A stretch of 64,000 nucleotides of DNA, taken from IMG/VR virus record IMGVR_UViG_3300042319_003013, positions 1-64,000 of that record. One strand, given 5' to 3'. Below are positions 14,576 to 19,868 of this stretch, one piece after another. Positions within the stretch are counted from its first letter, which is position 1, and every line of letters starts with the position of its first letter. The notes beneath the pieces were generated by a model that saw nothing but the letters and a program-made list of their open reading frames with translations, ran no database searches and was not told the DNA's origin. Origin of the DNA: a virus. Made by a program: the position numbers and the translations under genes.

Positions 14576-14655
14576 CGAAGCGGTCCGGACGAAACCGCGC
14601 AACATAGAGGACCACGTGTCAAGTCGGTTGTAGCCAAAGTAACCGGGCCGCTTCT
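14576..14655 (+). ncRNA. Candidate 80-nt RNA with paired ends
   Basis: The first 12 nt GAAGCGGTCCGG (14577-14588) are complementary to the last 12, CCGGGCCGCTTC (14643-14654), with one G-U. Inside are an alternative GCGGT/ACCGC hairpin (14580-14598) and a CGGTT/AACCG hairpin. The next promoter block begins directly at the 3' arm. An ATG in the -10 region opens a 17-codon frame but lies upstream of the predicted start. Confidence 0.6.
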
Positions 14656-14669
14656 AGAGAAAGTAAAAT
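14653..14669 (+). promoter_or_regulatory. Phage promoter, -10 TAAAAT
   Basis: TCTAGAGAAAGTAAAAT, hexamer 14664-14669, predicted start A14676; drives 14692. Confidence 0.8.
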
Positions 14670-14691
14670 GTACTCACCAAGGACGGACGAC

Positions 14692-14865
14692 ATGCAGATC
14701 ACAGAAGACAACTACAACGACGTTCGCTACGCGACGGCCCATGACGGTTGCGGCACGTGCCGTGATCACATTGAGATCGCGCTCGTGAACTTCAAGCGCA
14801 CGCCAGCGGTCGAATCAATGACCGGTGACGGTGACTGCTTCGGCAAGGTCTACCTCTCAAACTAG
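14692..14865 (+). CDS. Small protein with Cys pair
   Basis: 57 residues from ATG 14692 (after AAGGACGGAC). HDGCGTCRDH (about 19-28) is a C-x2-C near two His, a likely metal site. The in-frame ATG at 14668 is in the -10 element. Function unknown. Confidence 0.6.
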   Translation: MQITEDNYNDVRYATAHDGCGTCRDHIEIALVNFKRTPAVESMTGDGDCFGKVYLSN

Positions 14866-14877
14866 AGAAAGTAGAAT
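14861..14877 (+). promoter_or_regulatory. Phage promoter, -10 TAGAAT
   Basis: ACTAGAGAAAGTAGAAT, hexamer 14872-14877, predicted start A14884; contains the previous TAG stop. Confidence 0.8.
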
Positions 14878-14905
14878 GTACATATCAACGACGAAGGGAC
14901 AAGAC

Positions 14906-15040
14906 ATGTTTGCATTTGAAGACATAGTTATCACGGGACTATTCCTCGAGAGCGCGGCGTGGTTCCTGATCGGAATGTCGATCGGGATCCTCATCATGGG
15001 CTACTGGGCGAAGATCTCTGAACTAAAGAAAGTAAAATGA
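14906..15040 (+). CDS. Small single-span membrane protein
   Basis: 44 residues: a short acidic N-terminus, one transmembrane helix (about 9-37, IVITGLFLESAAWFLIGMSIGILIMGYW) and a basic tail SELKKVK encoded by the next promoter itself (its TGA stop overlaps TAAAAT-GA). Orientation N-out, C-in by charge. Function unknown. Confidence 0.6.
   Translation: MFAFEDIVITGLFLESAAWFLIGMSIGILIMGYWAKISELKKVK
15022..15038 (+). promoter_or_regulatory. Phage promoter inside CDS end
   Basis: ACTAAAGAAAGTAAAAT, hexamer 15033-15038, predicted start A15045; lies within the last codons of 14906. Confidence 0.8.
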
Positions 15041-15066
15041 TCTCAACAACGACGAAGGGACAAGAC

Positions 15067-15186
15067 ATGAAAGCAATCATCCGCGCAGTCAAGATGGGAA
15101 TCGGAGTGGCACGCACCAACGGTGTCCGCGCCGGCATTCGAACTGGCCGTCATTTCTACCACTGGGCCCCAAGGACCCGGTGGTAG
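15067..15186 (+). CDS. Small basic peptide, family member 1
   Basis: 39 residues, very basic (VRAGIRTGRHFYHW...RW). One of three related peptides (with 15236 and 21801) sharing a helix, a G-[IV]-R-x-G-[FI]-R core, aromatic/His residues and a terminal Trp. Its last codons form a 14-bp hairpin. It probably binds nucleic acid; function unknown. Confidence 0.6.
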   Translation: MKAIIRAVKMGIGVARTNGVRAGIRTGRHFYHWAPRTRW

Positions 15187-15189
15187 AAA
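15153..15189 (+). terminator. Hairpin overlapping CDS end
   Basis: 14-bp stem TTTCTACCACTGGG / CCCGGTGGTAGAAA (one mismatch/wobble) over a 9-nt loop; the stop TAG is in the 3' arm. Confidence 0.7.
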
Positions 15190-15205
15190 CCGGTGAAAGT
15201 AAAAT
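15189..15205 (+). promoter_or_regulatory. Phage promoter, -10 TAAAAT
   Basis: ACCGGTGAAAGTAAAAT, hexamer 15200-15205, predicted start A15212; drives 15236. Confidence 0.75.
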
Positions 15206-15235
15206 GTACTCATCACCACGACGAAAGGACAAGTA

Positions 15236-15328
15236 ATGATTCTGAAACTGAGAATGTTCATCGCATGCTCCCGTGCGTATGGAATCCGTCACGGATTCCG
15301 CGCCGCCACTAACTTCCATAAGTGGTAG
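15236..15328 (+). CDS. Small basic peptide, family member 2
   Basis: 30 residues, MILKLRMFIACSRAYGIRHGFRAATNFHKW, aligned with the 15067 and 21801 peptides through G-I-R-x-G-F-R and the C-terminal aromatic/His/Trp. Standard GAAAGGAC leader. Also ends TGG-TAG followed by AAACCGGTGAAAG, like its neighbour, so a local duplication is likely. Confidence 0.6.
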   Translation: MILKLRMFIACSRAYGIRHGFRAATNFHKW

Positions 15329-15330
15329 AA

Positions 15331-15347
15331 ACCGGTGAAAGTAAAAT
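15331..15347 (+). promoter_or_regulatory. Phage promoter of the 232-nt RNA
   Basis: ACCGGTGAAAGTAAAAT, hexamer 15342-15347, predicted start A15354, which is also the A of an ATG. Confidence 0.75.
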
Positions 15348-15353
15348 AGTCTC

Positions 15354-15585
15354 ATGCCTCAGAGCATTGAGGACAACATAGCAGCCGCAAGGTTGCGAAC
15401 GAATCGTCACTGAATGATAAGGCTCTGTTCAGAAGATAAGGCTCTGCGAGGTTCCCGGGACCACGTCATCCGTCCTCCTCTCACGACATCCGCCCTCCTC
15501 TTACACACGATCAGTTCGTAACACCCGACGGGGAACTCGCGGTGGGGTTCGCTACCCCAGTTATGTAGTCCTCAATGTTCTGAGG
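15354..15585 (+). ncRNA. Candidate 232-nt structured RNA with 18-bp terminal helix
   Basis: CCTCAGAGCATTGAGGAC at 15357-15374 pairs with GTCCTCAATGTTCTGAGG at 15568-15585 over 18 bp (one G-U). Inside are a 12-bp direct repeat GATAAGGCTCTG (15416-15427, 15435-15446), a 20-bp tandem repeat with CCGYCCTCCTCT (15463-15482, 15483-15502), and a GGGGT/ACCCC hairpin (15544-15558). The CCTCCT motifs resemble the anti-Shine-Dalgarno end of 16S rRNA. A leaderless 19-codon frame (15354-15413) followed by a 35-codon frame starting 15413 are possible but do not look like proteins. Confidence 0.6.
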
Positions 15586-15595
15586 AAAGTAAAAT
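15579..15595 (+). promoter_or_regulatory. Phage promoter overlapping RNA 3' arm
   Basis: TCTGAGGAAAGTAAAAT, hexamer 15590-15595, predicted start A15602; drives 15625. Confidence 0.8.
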
Positions 15596-15624
15596 GATTC
15601 CACACCACGACGAAAGGACATCAC

Positions 15625-15792
15625 ATGAAGGCAACGCAGGAAGAAACGTACACGGTCATGATCGGCGATGCGGGCGGTAGCGAGGTCTATCGAACCGGCC
15701 TTACGCTGGCGCGTGCGCGTGAGATGGTCGAGGCATGTGCGCACCACAACAAGACCAATGACTCTGGCTACGTTCTCTGGATCTCGATCTAG
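15625..15792 (+). CDS. Small hypothetical protein
   Basis: 55 residues after GAAAGGACATCAC: strand, Gly-rich turn, helix (LARAREMVEACAHH), strand (GYVLWISI). A small alpha/beta fold with no recognised family. Stop TAG lies in the next promoter. Confidence 0.6.
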   Translation: MKATQEETYTVMIGDAGGSEVYRTGLTLARAREMVEACAHHNKTNDSGYVLWISI

Positions 15793-15804
15793 AGAACGTA
15801 TAAT
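15788..15804 (+). promoter_or_regulatory. Phage promoter, -10 TATAAT
   Basis: TCTAGAGAACGTATAAT, hexamer 15799-15804, predicted start A15811; drives 15832. Confidence 0.8.
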
Positions 15805-15831
15805 GAATTCACCAACGACGAAAGGACAGCA

Positions 15832-16047
15832 ATGATCAATGGAATCCCGCTCAAGGTCTTCCGCGACAATGACACCACGGTCCGTGTGACCATATCCGAA
15901 TCGAGCCCGCTCGTGATACGGGCCGAAGACGAAGACGAAGCCAACGTCATCGAAGACTACTGGACCGCGATCGTCGAACACTCGGACATGTTGTCGGAGA
16001 TGATCGATTTCGATCTCTCGGCCTCGTACTACGACCCCGAGGACTAG
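15832..16047 (+). CDS. Small acidic hypothetical protein
   Basis: 71 residues, very acidic (AEDEDEANVIEDYW, ending YYDPED). Follows GAAAGGACAGCA. The charge could suit DNA mimicry, but nothing specific supports it. Confidence 0.6.
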   Translation: MINGIPLKVFRDNDTTVRVTISESSPLVIRAEDEDEANVIEDYWTAIVEHSDMLSEMIDFDLSASYYDPED

Positions 16048-16050
16048 GAA

Positions 16051-16067
16051 ACTGGGGAAAGTAAAAT
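16051..16067 (+). promoter_or_regulatory. Phage promoter, -10 TAAAAT
   Basis: ACTGGGGAAAGTAAAAT, hexamer 16062-16067, predicted start A16074; drives 16100. Confidence 0.8.
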
Positions 16068-16099
16068 AGTCTCATCAACCTACGACGAAAGGACAAACG

Positions 16100-16249
16100 A
16101 TGAAACCATCAACCCGAATGCACGAGGTCTACGATCTCAAATTCAAATTGATCCGATTCTGCGGATCGCGCACGGCAGCCAACGCCTTCTGGGCGAAGCA
16201 GCCAGCGCAGGCGCGGCAGGATCTGGTGGTGCGGGTCTCGGGGCGATAG
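16100..16249 (+). CDS. Small protein, paralogue of 23205
   Basis: 49 residues beginning MKPSTRMHEVYD and ending LVVRVSGR. The gene at 23205 encodes the same length with MKPSTKPHEVYD, a central GS-[RQ]-T, a QARQ segment and IVRVAGR, so the two are paralogues. Basic, one small alpha/beta unit. The stop codon lies in a perfect CGGGGC-GATA-GCCCCG hairpin (16239-16254). Function unknown. Confidence 0.65.
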   Translation: MKPSTRMHEVYDLKFKLIRFCGSRTAANAFWAKQPAQARQDLVVRVSGR

Positions 16250-16254
16250 CCCCG
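16239..16254 (+). terminator. Tetraloop hairpin over stop codon
   Basis: CGGGGC and GCCCCG around a GATA loop; a probable terminator for 16100. Confidence 0.65.
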
Positions 16255-16267
16255 GGCTCCGGCCCAA

Positions 16268-16284
16268 ACCGGAGAAAGTAAAAT
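16268..16284 (+). promoter_or_regulatory. Phage promoter with no downstream ORF
   Basis: ACCGGAGAAAGTAAAAT, hexamer 16279-16284, predicted start A16291. Confidence 0.75.
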
Positions 16285-16290
16285 GATCTC

Positions 16291-16366
16291 ACGCGGTTGG
16301 ATAACACCGCTAAAACCTCGACGCGCTGGGCGGCGTCAGAGTTATCCACCCAGCATCTGAAACTTA
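16291..16366 (+). ncRNA. Candidate small RNA with kissing loops
   Basis: Hairpin 1: GCGGT (16293-16297) and ACCGC (16306-16310) expose an 8-nt loop TGGATAAC. Hairpin 2: GCTGGG (16325-16330) and CCCAGC (16349-16354) expose a loop ending GTTATCCA (16341-16348). The loop sequences are perfect 8-nt complements, so they can form a kissing complex or pseudoknot. No start codon with a ribosome binding site before the next promoter. Confidence 0.6.
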
Positions 16367-16378
16367 GGAAAGTATAAT
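16362..16378 (+). promoter_or_regulatory. Phage promoter, -10 TATAAT
   Basis: ACTTAGGAAAGTATAAT, hexamer 16373-16378, predicted start A16385; drives 16407. Confidence 0.8.
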
Positions 16379-16406
16379 TGGGCCAACAACGACGAAAGGA
16401 ACACAC

Positions 16407-16604
16407 ATGGACATGACGGCAACAGACGCAGGCAAAGACCTCGCCGACTACATCCTACATCTCGCGAACGGCGTGGTCGACACCCGGATGGAGATCGAGG
16501 GCTACGTCGAGTCGACGGACAACTTCGACAAGGACGAGTTCATCGCGGCAGCGACGGCGCAGTTCAAGGAATCATTGGCCGAGTACTTCGAGTCGATCGG
16601 GTAA
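16407..16604 (+). CDS. Small acidic helical protein
   Basis: 65 residues after GAAAGGAACACAC; acidic, mostly helical (ADYILHLANGVVDTRMEIEGY... FKESLAEYFESIG). Function unknown. Confidence 0.6.
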   Translation: MDMTATDAGKDLADYILHLANGVVDTRMEIEGYVESTDNFDKDEFIAAATAQFKESLAEYFESIG

Positions 16605-16617
16605 CCGCCGGCGCGAA

Positions 16618-16634
16618 ACCGGTGAAAGTATAAT
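16618..16634 (+). promoter_or_regulatory. Phage promoter, -10 TATAAT
   Basis: ACCGGTGAAAGTATAAT, hexamer 16629-16634, predicted start A16641; drives 16666. Confidence 0.8.
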
Positions 16635-16665
16635 TTCGCTATCAACCACGACGGAGGGACAGAAC

Positions 16666-16776
16666 ATGAACGAAGACTTCGAATCGATGGAGTGGGATTA
16701 CGACGACCTGAATGAATACGGTCTGAACGAATCCTTCGCCGATGCGATGGCCGAGTTGGACGCGGCTGGGGAGTAA
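16666..16776 (+). CDS. Tiny highly acidic peptide
   Basis: 36 residues, 13 of them Asp or Glu and almost no basic ones. Follows GGAGGGACAG. Function unknown; charge could mimic DNA. Confidence 0.55.
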   Translation: MNEDFESMEWDYDDLNEYGLNESFADAMAELDAAGE

Positions 16777-16794
16777 TCCCCGGCCCCGGCCAAA

Positions 16795-16811
16795 ACTTGT
16801 GAAAGTAAAAT
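16795..16811 (+). promoter_or_regulatory. Phage promoter, -10 TAAAAT
   Basis: ACTTGTGAAAGTAAAAT, hexamer 16806-16811, predicted start A16818; drives 16843. Confidence 0.8.
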
Positions 16812-16842
16812 GATCTCATCAACCTACAGAGAGGGGTATCAA

Positions 16843-16995
16843 GTGGACGTATCATCAAAATTGGGTTCGTACTGGGACTGCTCAAACAATCACCTCGATC
16901 TCGAGGCACGTGATGTCGAGCGGGTTCTCGAGTTGCTCGCCGGCGAGAAGTGTCTGATCTGCGGCGAGGTCCTCACCGAAGTCGAATACGACTAG
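16843..16995 (+). CDS. Small protein with C-x2-C
   Basis: 50 residues from GTG 16843, chosen because GAGAGGGGT precedes it and the in-frame ATG at 16810 is inside the -10 element. CLICGEV (about 39-45) plus Cys14 could bind a metal. Function unknown. Confidence 0.55.
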   Translation: MDVSSKLGSYWDCSNNHLDLEARDVERVLELLAGEKCLICGEVLTEVEYD

Positions 16996-17007
16996 CCCCG
17001 GCCAAAA

Positions 17008-17024
17008 ACTAATGAAAGTAAAAT
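17008..17024 (+). promoter_or_regulatory. Phage promoter (leaderless)
   Basis: ACTAATGAAAGTAAAAT, hexamer 17019-17024, 6 nt before ATG 17031. Confidence 0.8.
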
Positions 17025-17030
17025 GACAAC

Positions 17031-17291
17031 ATGAAAACATTCAATATCAAACTCACCATCTCCCAACTCTTCTGGCTCGAAACCGCGATCGGCGGCGAGG
17101 CCATGTCGATTCTGAATCGGATCGCCGAGGCCGAGGCCGCGGACGATGTGGAGCGCGAGGCCCAACTCCACGAGCGACTCGAGACGGCCAAGGAGCTCGC
17201 GTTCATATTCCACGGCGCGGCGACCCGGGCGGTCAAGGGATACGAGGACTCGCTGGTCGCGGAGTTCGCAAAGGAACTCGACGAGTTCTAA
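17031..17291 (+). CDS. Helical acidic protein (leaderless)
   Basis: 86 residues, almost entirely helical with an Ala/Glu-rich centre (AEAEAADDVEREAQLHERLETAKELA). Probably a helical bundle or coiled coil. Start fixed by promoter spacing, no ribosome binding site. Function unknown. Confidence 0.65.
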   Translation: MKTFNIKLTISQLFWLETAIGGEAMSILNRIAEAEAADDVEREAQLHERLETAKELAFIFHGAATRAVKGYEDSLVAEFAKELDEF

Positions 17292-17292
17292 A

Positions 17293-17309
17293 ACTTGTGA
17301 ACGTATAAT
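17293..17309 (+). promoter_or_regulatory. Phage promoter, -10 TATAAT
   Basis: ACTTGTGAACGTATAAT, hexamer 17304-17309, predicted start A17316; drives 17337. Confidence 0.8.
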
Positions 17310-17336
17310 GAACTCACCAACAACGGAAGGAACGCG

Positions 17337-17501
17337 ATGAAAAATTACTTCGACACCAACTTGATGTACGACATCAAGCAGGAGGCAGAATCCTGTGCGG
17401 CCGGCAAGACGACCGCGGAGTACCGCGAGGAGTACAAGGCGAATCAGGATCGATACGACTACGACGCCGGCGACTACGAGCGCGACGGCGAGGAGGAGTA
17501 G
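17337..17501 (+). CDS. Small charged protein
   Basis: 54 residues after GGAAGGAACGCG, rich in Tyr, Asp and Glu; C-terminal half is a run of acidic/Tyr residues. Function unknown. Confidence 0.55.
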   Translation: MKNYFDTNLMYDIKQEAESCAAGKTTAEYREEYKANQDRYDYDAGDYERDGEEE

Positions 17502-17518
17502 GCCGCCCCGCGGTTGAA

Positions 17519-17535
17519 ACTTGTGAACGTATAAT
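17519..17535 (+). promoter_or_regulatory. Phage promoter, -10 TATAAT
   Basis: ACTTGTGAACGTATAAT, hexamer 17530-17535, predicted start A17542; drives 17564. Confidence 0.8.
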
Positions 17536-17563
17536 GGACTCATCAACGACGGAAGGAACCATC

Positions 17564-17767
17564 ATGAAGACACAGAGAGAACACACACTCGAGCAAGAGA
17601 TCTATAAACTTCTCTTGGCCCTGATCGAGATCGAAGAAATCTGCAACAAGGTCACGTACGACGAAGACGACGCGTTGACCGACTTCGGTCCACCGGCGGT
17701 CATCGGTCGCGTCAAGGCCGCGGCATTCATCGCCAAGGCGAGATGCATAAAACCAGTGAACGTATAA
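17564..17767 (+). CDS. Small helical protein
   Basis: 67 residues from ATG 17564 (after GGAAGGAACCATC). Leu/Glu-rich helix at 9-30. Its stop TAA is part of the following TATAAT. Function unknown. Confidence 0.6.
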   Translation: MKTQREHTLEQEIYKLLLALIEIEEICNKVTYDEDDALTDFGPPAVIGRVKAAAFIAKARCIKPVNV

Positions 17768-17768
17768 T
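17752..17768 (+). promoter_or_regulatory. Phage promoter (leaderless); hexamer contains a stop codon
   Basis: ACCAGTGAACGTATAAT, hexamer 17763-17768 holds the TAA of 17564 and lies 6 nt before ATG 17775. Confidence 0.8.
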
Positions 17769-17774
17769 GAGATC

Positions 17775-17924
17775 ATGACAACGACACGAAAGCCCAACAA
17801 CAAGTGGAACGACGAAAGTCGTCAAGCCTTTGCGGACCGCAACATCCTGCGGTCGACGAAGGTCCCAAACAAGAAACGAATCGCCTCGCGCCAGGCGTGC
17901 CGCGCCGGAAGGTGGGACGTCTAG
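17775..17924 (+). CDS. Small very basic protein (leaderless)
   Basis: 49 residues, strongly basic throughout (TTTRKPNNKW, KVPNKKRIASRQACRAGRW). Likely binds nucleic acid. Start fixed by promoter spacing. Function unknown. Confidence 0.6.
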   Translation: MTTTRKPNNKWNDESRQAFADRNILRSTKVPNKKRIASRQACRAGRWDV

Positions 17925-17936
17925 CGCGGGGACGTT

Positions 17937-17953
17937 TCTAGGGAACGTATAAT
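17937..17953 (+). promoter_or_regulatory. Phage promoter, -10 TATAAT
   Basis: TCTAGGGAACGTATAAT, hexamer 17948-17953, predicted start A17960; drives 17982. Confidence 0.8.
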
Positions 17954-17981
17954 GATCTCATCAACCACGACGAAGGGAAAA

Positions 17982-18191
17982 ATGATGGATATTCAAGAAA
18001 TGGCCGAATCGATTACAGAATCGATCGAAGGTTCAGATAAATCCTCGAACGAGGAATTTGGCGCGGCGATTCGAGAGATGATCGCGAATGGCGCGACGCA
18101 GGAAGAAATCGGCGCGGTCGCGATCGCGGTCGAAGAATTGGTCACGTACGTAAATACGTGGCGAGCCGAAAATGGCCTTCCCCTCGTTTGA
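17982..18191 (+). CDS. Small acidic helical protein
   Basis: 69 residues from ATG 17982 (after GAAGGGAAAA; ATG 17985 is also possible). Acidic amphipathic helices; function unknown. Confidence 0.6.
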   Translation: MMDIQEMAESITESIEGSDKSSNEEFGAAIREMIANGATQEEIGAVAIAVEELVTYVNTWRAENGLPLV

Positions 18192-18206
18192 GGGGCGGGT
18201 CAGGTT

Positions 18207-18223
18207 TCTAGAGAACGTATAAT
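18207..18223 (+). promoter_or_regulatory. Phage promoter, -10 TATAAT
   Basis: TCTAGAGAACGTATAAT, hexamer 18218-18223, predicted start A18230; drives 18257. Confidence 0.8.
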
Positions 18224-18256
18224 GATCTCATCACCACAACGACGAAGGAGCGAATA

Positions 18257-18481
18257 ATGGGTTCAGGATGGAATTTACCACCGGGTTGTTACGAGAGCGA
18301 TCTCCCGGGCTGGCACGACGTAGAGGTCGATATGGACTTCTTCTGCGAAGAGTGCGATCACGAATGGACAGAGAGTGACGTCACAGTCGACGCGCGCGGG
18401 TGCGATGACGTCGAGGCCACGTGTCCCAAGTGCGAGAAGACAGTGACCAAGGATTACGATCCTCCCGGCCGCTGGGACTGA
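18257..18481 (+). CDS. Zinc-ribbon protein
   Basis: 74 residues with FCEECDHEW (about 29-37) and TCPKCEKTV (about 55-63), two C-x2-C knuckles spaced as a zinc ribbon. Leader has GAAGGAGCG. Probably nucleic-acid or protein binding; role unknown. Confidence 0.7.
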   Translation: MGSGWNLPPGCYESDLPGWHDVEVDMDFFCEECDHEWTESDVTVDARGCDDVEATCPKCEKTVTKDYDPPGRWD

Positions 18482-18498
18482 ACTGGAGAAAGTAGAAT
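18482..18498 (+). promoter_or_regulatory. Phage promoter (leaderless)
   Basis: ACTGGAGAAAGTAGAAT, hexamer 18493-18498, 6 nt before ATG 18505. Confidence 0.75.
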
Positions 18499-18504
18499 AA
18501 TCAC

Positions 18505-18684
18505 ATGGACTACGGACAGACAGACGCACAGCGCCGGCTGGCGCGAAAGCTCCTTCTCGAGCGGAGGGTCGACAACGTGCGGCTCAGGCAGCTGGCAGAG
18601 GATCAGACGATTAGCCGGCAGATGATGTCGCAGGTGATCAGCCGGCTCCTCGAATGCCCGGCGCGGGACGAAGTATGGATCTGA
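18505..18684 (+). CDS. Small HTH-like protein (leaderless)
   Basis: 59 residues, basic; RLRQLAEDQTISRQMMSQVISRLLE (about 26-50) reads as a helix-turn-helix. Start fixed by promoter spacing. It overlaps the next small gene by 10 nt. A putative small DNA-binding regulator. Confidence 0.6.
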   Translation: MDYGQTDAQRRLARKLLLERRVDNVRLRQLAEDQTISRQMMSQVISRLLECPARDEVWI

Positions 18685-18749
18685 TCTTCGTGCTCTCAGC
18701 GCTGACGCTGCTGGCGGCGGTCTGGCTCCGCGATCAGCCGTACGACTAA
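18675..18749 (+). CDS. Tiny membrane peptide
   Basis: 24 residues from ATG 18675: a hydrophobic helix (LIFVLSALTLLAAVWL) then RDQPYD. Overlaps the previous gene; no clear ribosome binding site, so it may be translated by coupling or not at all. Confidence 0.4.
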   Translation: MDLIFVLSALTLLAAVWLRDQPYD

Positions 18750-18766
18750 ACCTGTGATTGTAAAAT
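18750..18766 (+). promoter_or_regulatory. Phage promoter, -10 TAAAAT, very short leader
   Basis: ACCTGTGATTGTAAAAT, hexamer 18761-18766. AAAAAGGAG lies at 18767-18775 between the hexamer and ATG 18780, so most of that ribosome binding site would precede the predicted start; the local promoter may act with read-through. Confidence 0.6.
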
Positions 18767-18779
18767 AAAAAGGAGCCCC

Positions 18780-19172
18780 ATGCGGGATATCGAGACATTA
18801 CGAATGAACGTACAGATGCGCGAGTGGTCACTCGAGTCGCTGTGGAATATCAACATGACTGAGTGCAACGCGCTTGCGGATCTGTTCTGCTACATCAACG
18901 CTCTCGTCGAGGACGAGGAGAGCCTGTCGATGAGCGCGGCATTCGATCGTGTTGCGGCCGAGTGTGGCACCACAGACACCAAGATCGATATCGCCGGCGA
19001 GCCGTCGTCGGTGTTTGAGATCCTGTACTTCACCGGAGGTCGCGTGTACGAGGCGCAGTTTAGAGAGCGCCTGTCACCGAAGAGTCGGCGCCGGCTGGAT
19101 CAGACGCGGGCGATGCTGATGGACGCGATCGACAACGTCATCGACAAAGAGGGAGAGGAAGACGATGAGTAA
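18780..19172 (+). CDS. Hypothetical protein
   Basis: 130 residues after AAGGAGCCCC, largely helical, acidic C-terminus (DKEGEEDDE). Overlaps the next gene by 8 nt. Function unknown. Confidence 0.65.
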   Translation: MRDIETLRMNVQMREWSLESLWNINMTECNALADLFCYINALVEDEESLSMSAAFDRVAAECGTTDTKIDIAGEPSSVFEILYFTGGRVYEAQFRERLSPKSRRRLDQTRAMLMDAIDNVIDKEGEEDDE

Positions 19173-19344
19173 GTACATACTTGCGGTGGAGTTTGAGACA
19201 GACAGGGTCCTGACGTCAGAGGAGGCCGACTACCTGATGGGCGGAGTTCTGGCCCAGGTCGAGGATCCGGATCACCATGATGGAGTCAGTCGACATGCGG
19301 ACTACCGCACCACGATCGTTTGGAAAGATATCGTCGGAGGGTAA
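19165..19344 (+). CDS. Small hypothetical protein, coupled
   Basis: 59 residues, ATG 19165 within the end of 18780, preceded by GAGAGGAAGACG. Strand-helix-strand with a His/Asp-rich loop (DPDHHDG). Last plus-strand gene before a converging block. Confidence 0.6.
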   Translation: MSKYILAVEFETDRVLTSEEADYLMGGVLAQVEDPDHHDGVSRHADYRTTIVWKDIVGG

Positions 19345-19354
19345 AGCGCAAAAA

Positions 19355-19379
19355 GCCCGGGCGCCGAGGCGCCGCGGGC
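19355..19379. terminator. Bidirectional terminator between converging genes
   Basis: GCCCG/CGGGC and GGCGCC/GGCGCC form an 11-bp stem with a bulged G and minimal loop, between the plus-strand 19165 gene and the minus-strand 19400 gene; preceded by an A run on the plus strand (T run for minus transcripts). Confidence 0.75.
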
Positions 19380-19399
19380 AGGTTTGCGGTGTTTATTGC

Positions 19400-19582
19400 C
19401 TATAAGGTTTCATGAATTTGTAGGCCGCAATTTGCGCAAAATAAGTCATAGGCATCGTTTTCTGGGTTGAAAGTGTAGCTTACTTGGGTAAGTTTTTCAT
19501 TTGCCTTGCTTGCGCAAGGGGCGCATACAATTTCGTCATTGGTGTTTGAGTAGGCCATTGTTGTGTATTTGGTAAGTTTCAT
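19400..19582 (-). CDS. Small zinc-ribbon protein (leaderless)
   Basis: 60 residues with CAPC (about 20-23) and CANC (about 49-52), a zinc-ribbon spacing. TATAAT is exactly 6 nt upstream of the ATG at 19582 on the minus strand. First of six minus-strand genes in an islet. Function unknown. Confidence 0.65.
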   Translation of the reverse strand: MKLTKYTTMAYSNTNDEIVCAPCASKANEKLTQVSYTFNPENDAYDLFCANCGLQIHETL

Positions 19583-19588
19583 GTTTAT

Positions 19589-19605
19589 ATTATACTTTCA
19601 CAAGT
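19589..19605 (-). promoter_or_regulatory. Phage promoter (leaderless, minus strand)
   Basis: Minus-strand ACTTGTGAAAGTATAAT, hexamer 19589-19594; 6 nt to the start codon. Confidence 0.75.
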
Positions 19606-19667
19606 ATTTTGGCGCAAAGTGGCGGGGGCGGATCGCCGGACGTCGAACGCCCGGCGACGCGCCGTGG

Positions 19668-19844
19668 TTAATCGCGGACGATCGTGACGTAATTGTAGAC
19701 GTCGAAGTTTTCGGACATTTTTGCGACGTCGTCGATCGTCAGGTTATTACGCAGGAAGAATTCGTACGCGTCGTACGCGCATGAATCGTCGTCGAGGATT
19801 GTTATATATTCGCCGGATGGAACGTTGATTTTGTAGGTTTTCAT
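19668..19844 (-). CDS. Small protein, paralogue of 22910
   Basis: 58 residues, MKTYKINVPSGEYITI...CAYDAYEFFLRNN. The plus-strand gene at 22910 encodes MKRTYTLNVPSGEFSIS...VYDAYEILLSFC with a similar tail, so they are paralogues on opposite strands. The 3' flank (GTTCGACGTCCGGCGATCC) is also shared between the two loci. The ATG is 7 nt from the -10 hexamer. Confidence 0.65.
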   Translation of the reverse strand: MKTYKINVPSGEYITILDDDSCAYDAYEFFLRNNLTIDDVAKMSENFDVYNYVTIVRD

Positions 19845-19851
19845 GTTTCCT

Positions 19852-19868
19852 ATTTTACAATCCCTAGT
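19852..19868 (-). promoter_or_regulatory. Phage promoter (minus strand)
   Basis: Minus-strand ACTAGGGATTGTAAAAT, hexamer 19852-19857, 7 nt before the ATG at 19844. Confidence 0.7.

Noticed and set aside
14569-14622. ATG inside TAAAATG hexamers opening short frames (here 17 codons; also at 16810, 20611, 12147)
   Set aside because: These ATGs lie upstream of the inferred transcription start, and a better ribosome binding site and start follow in most cases.
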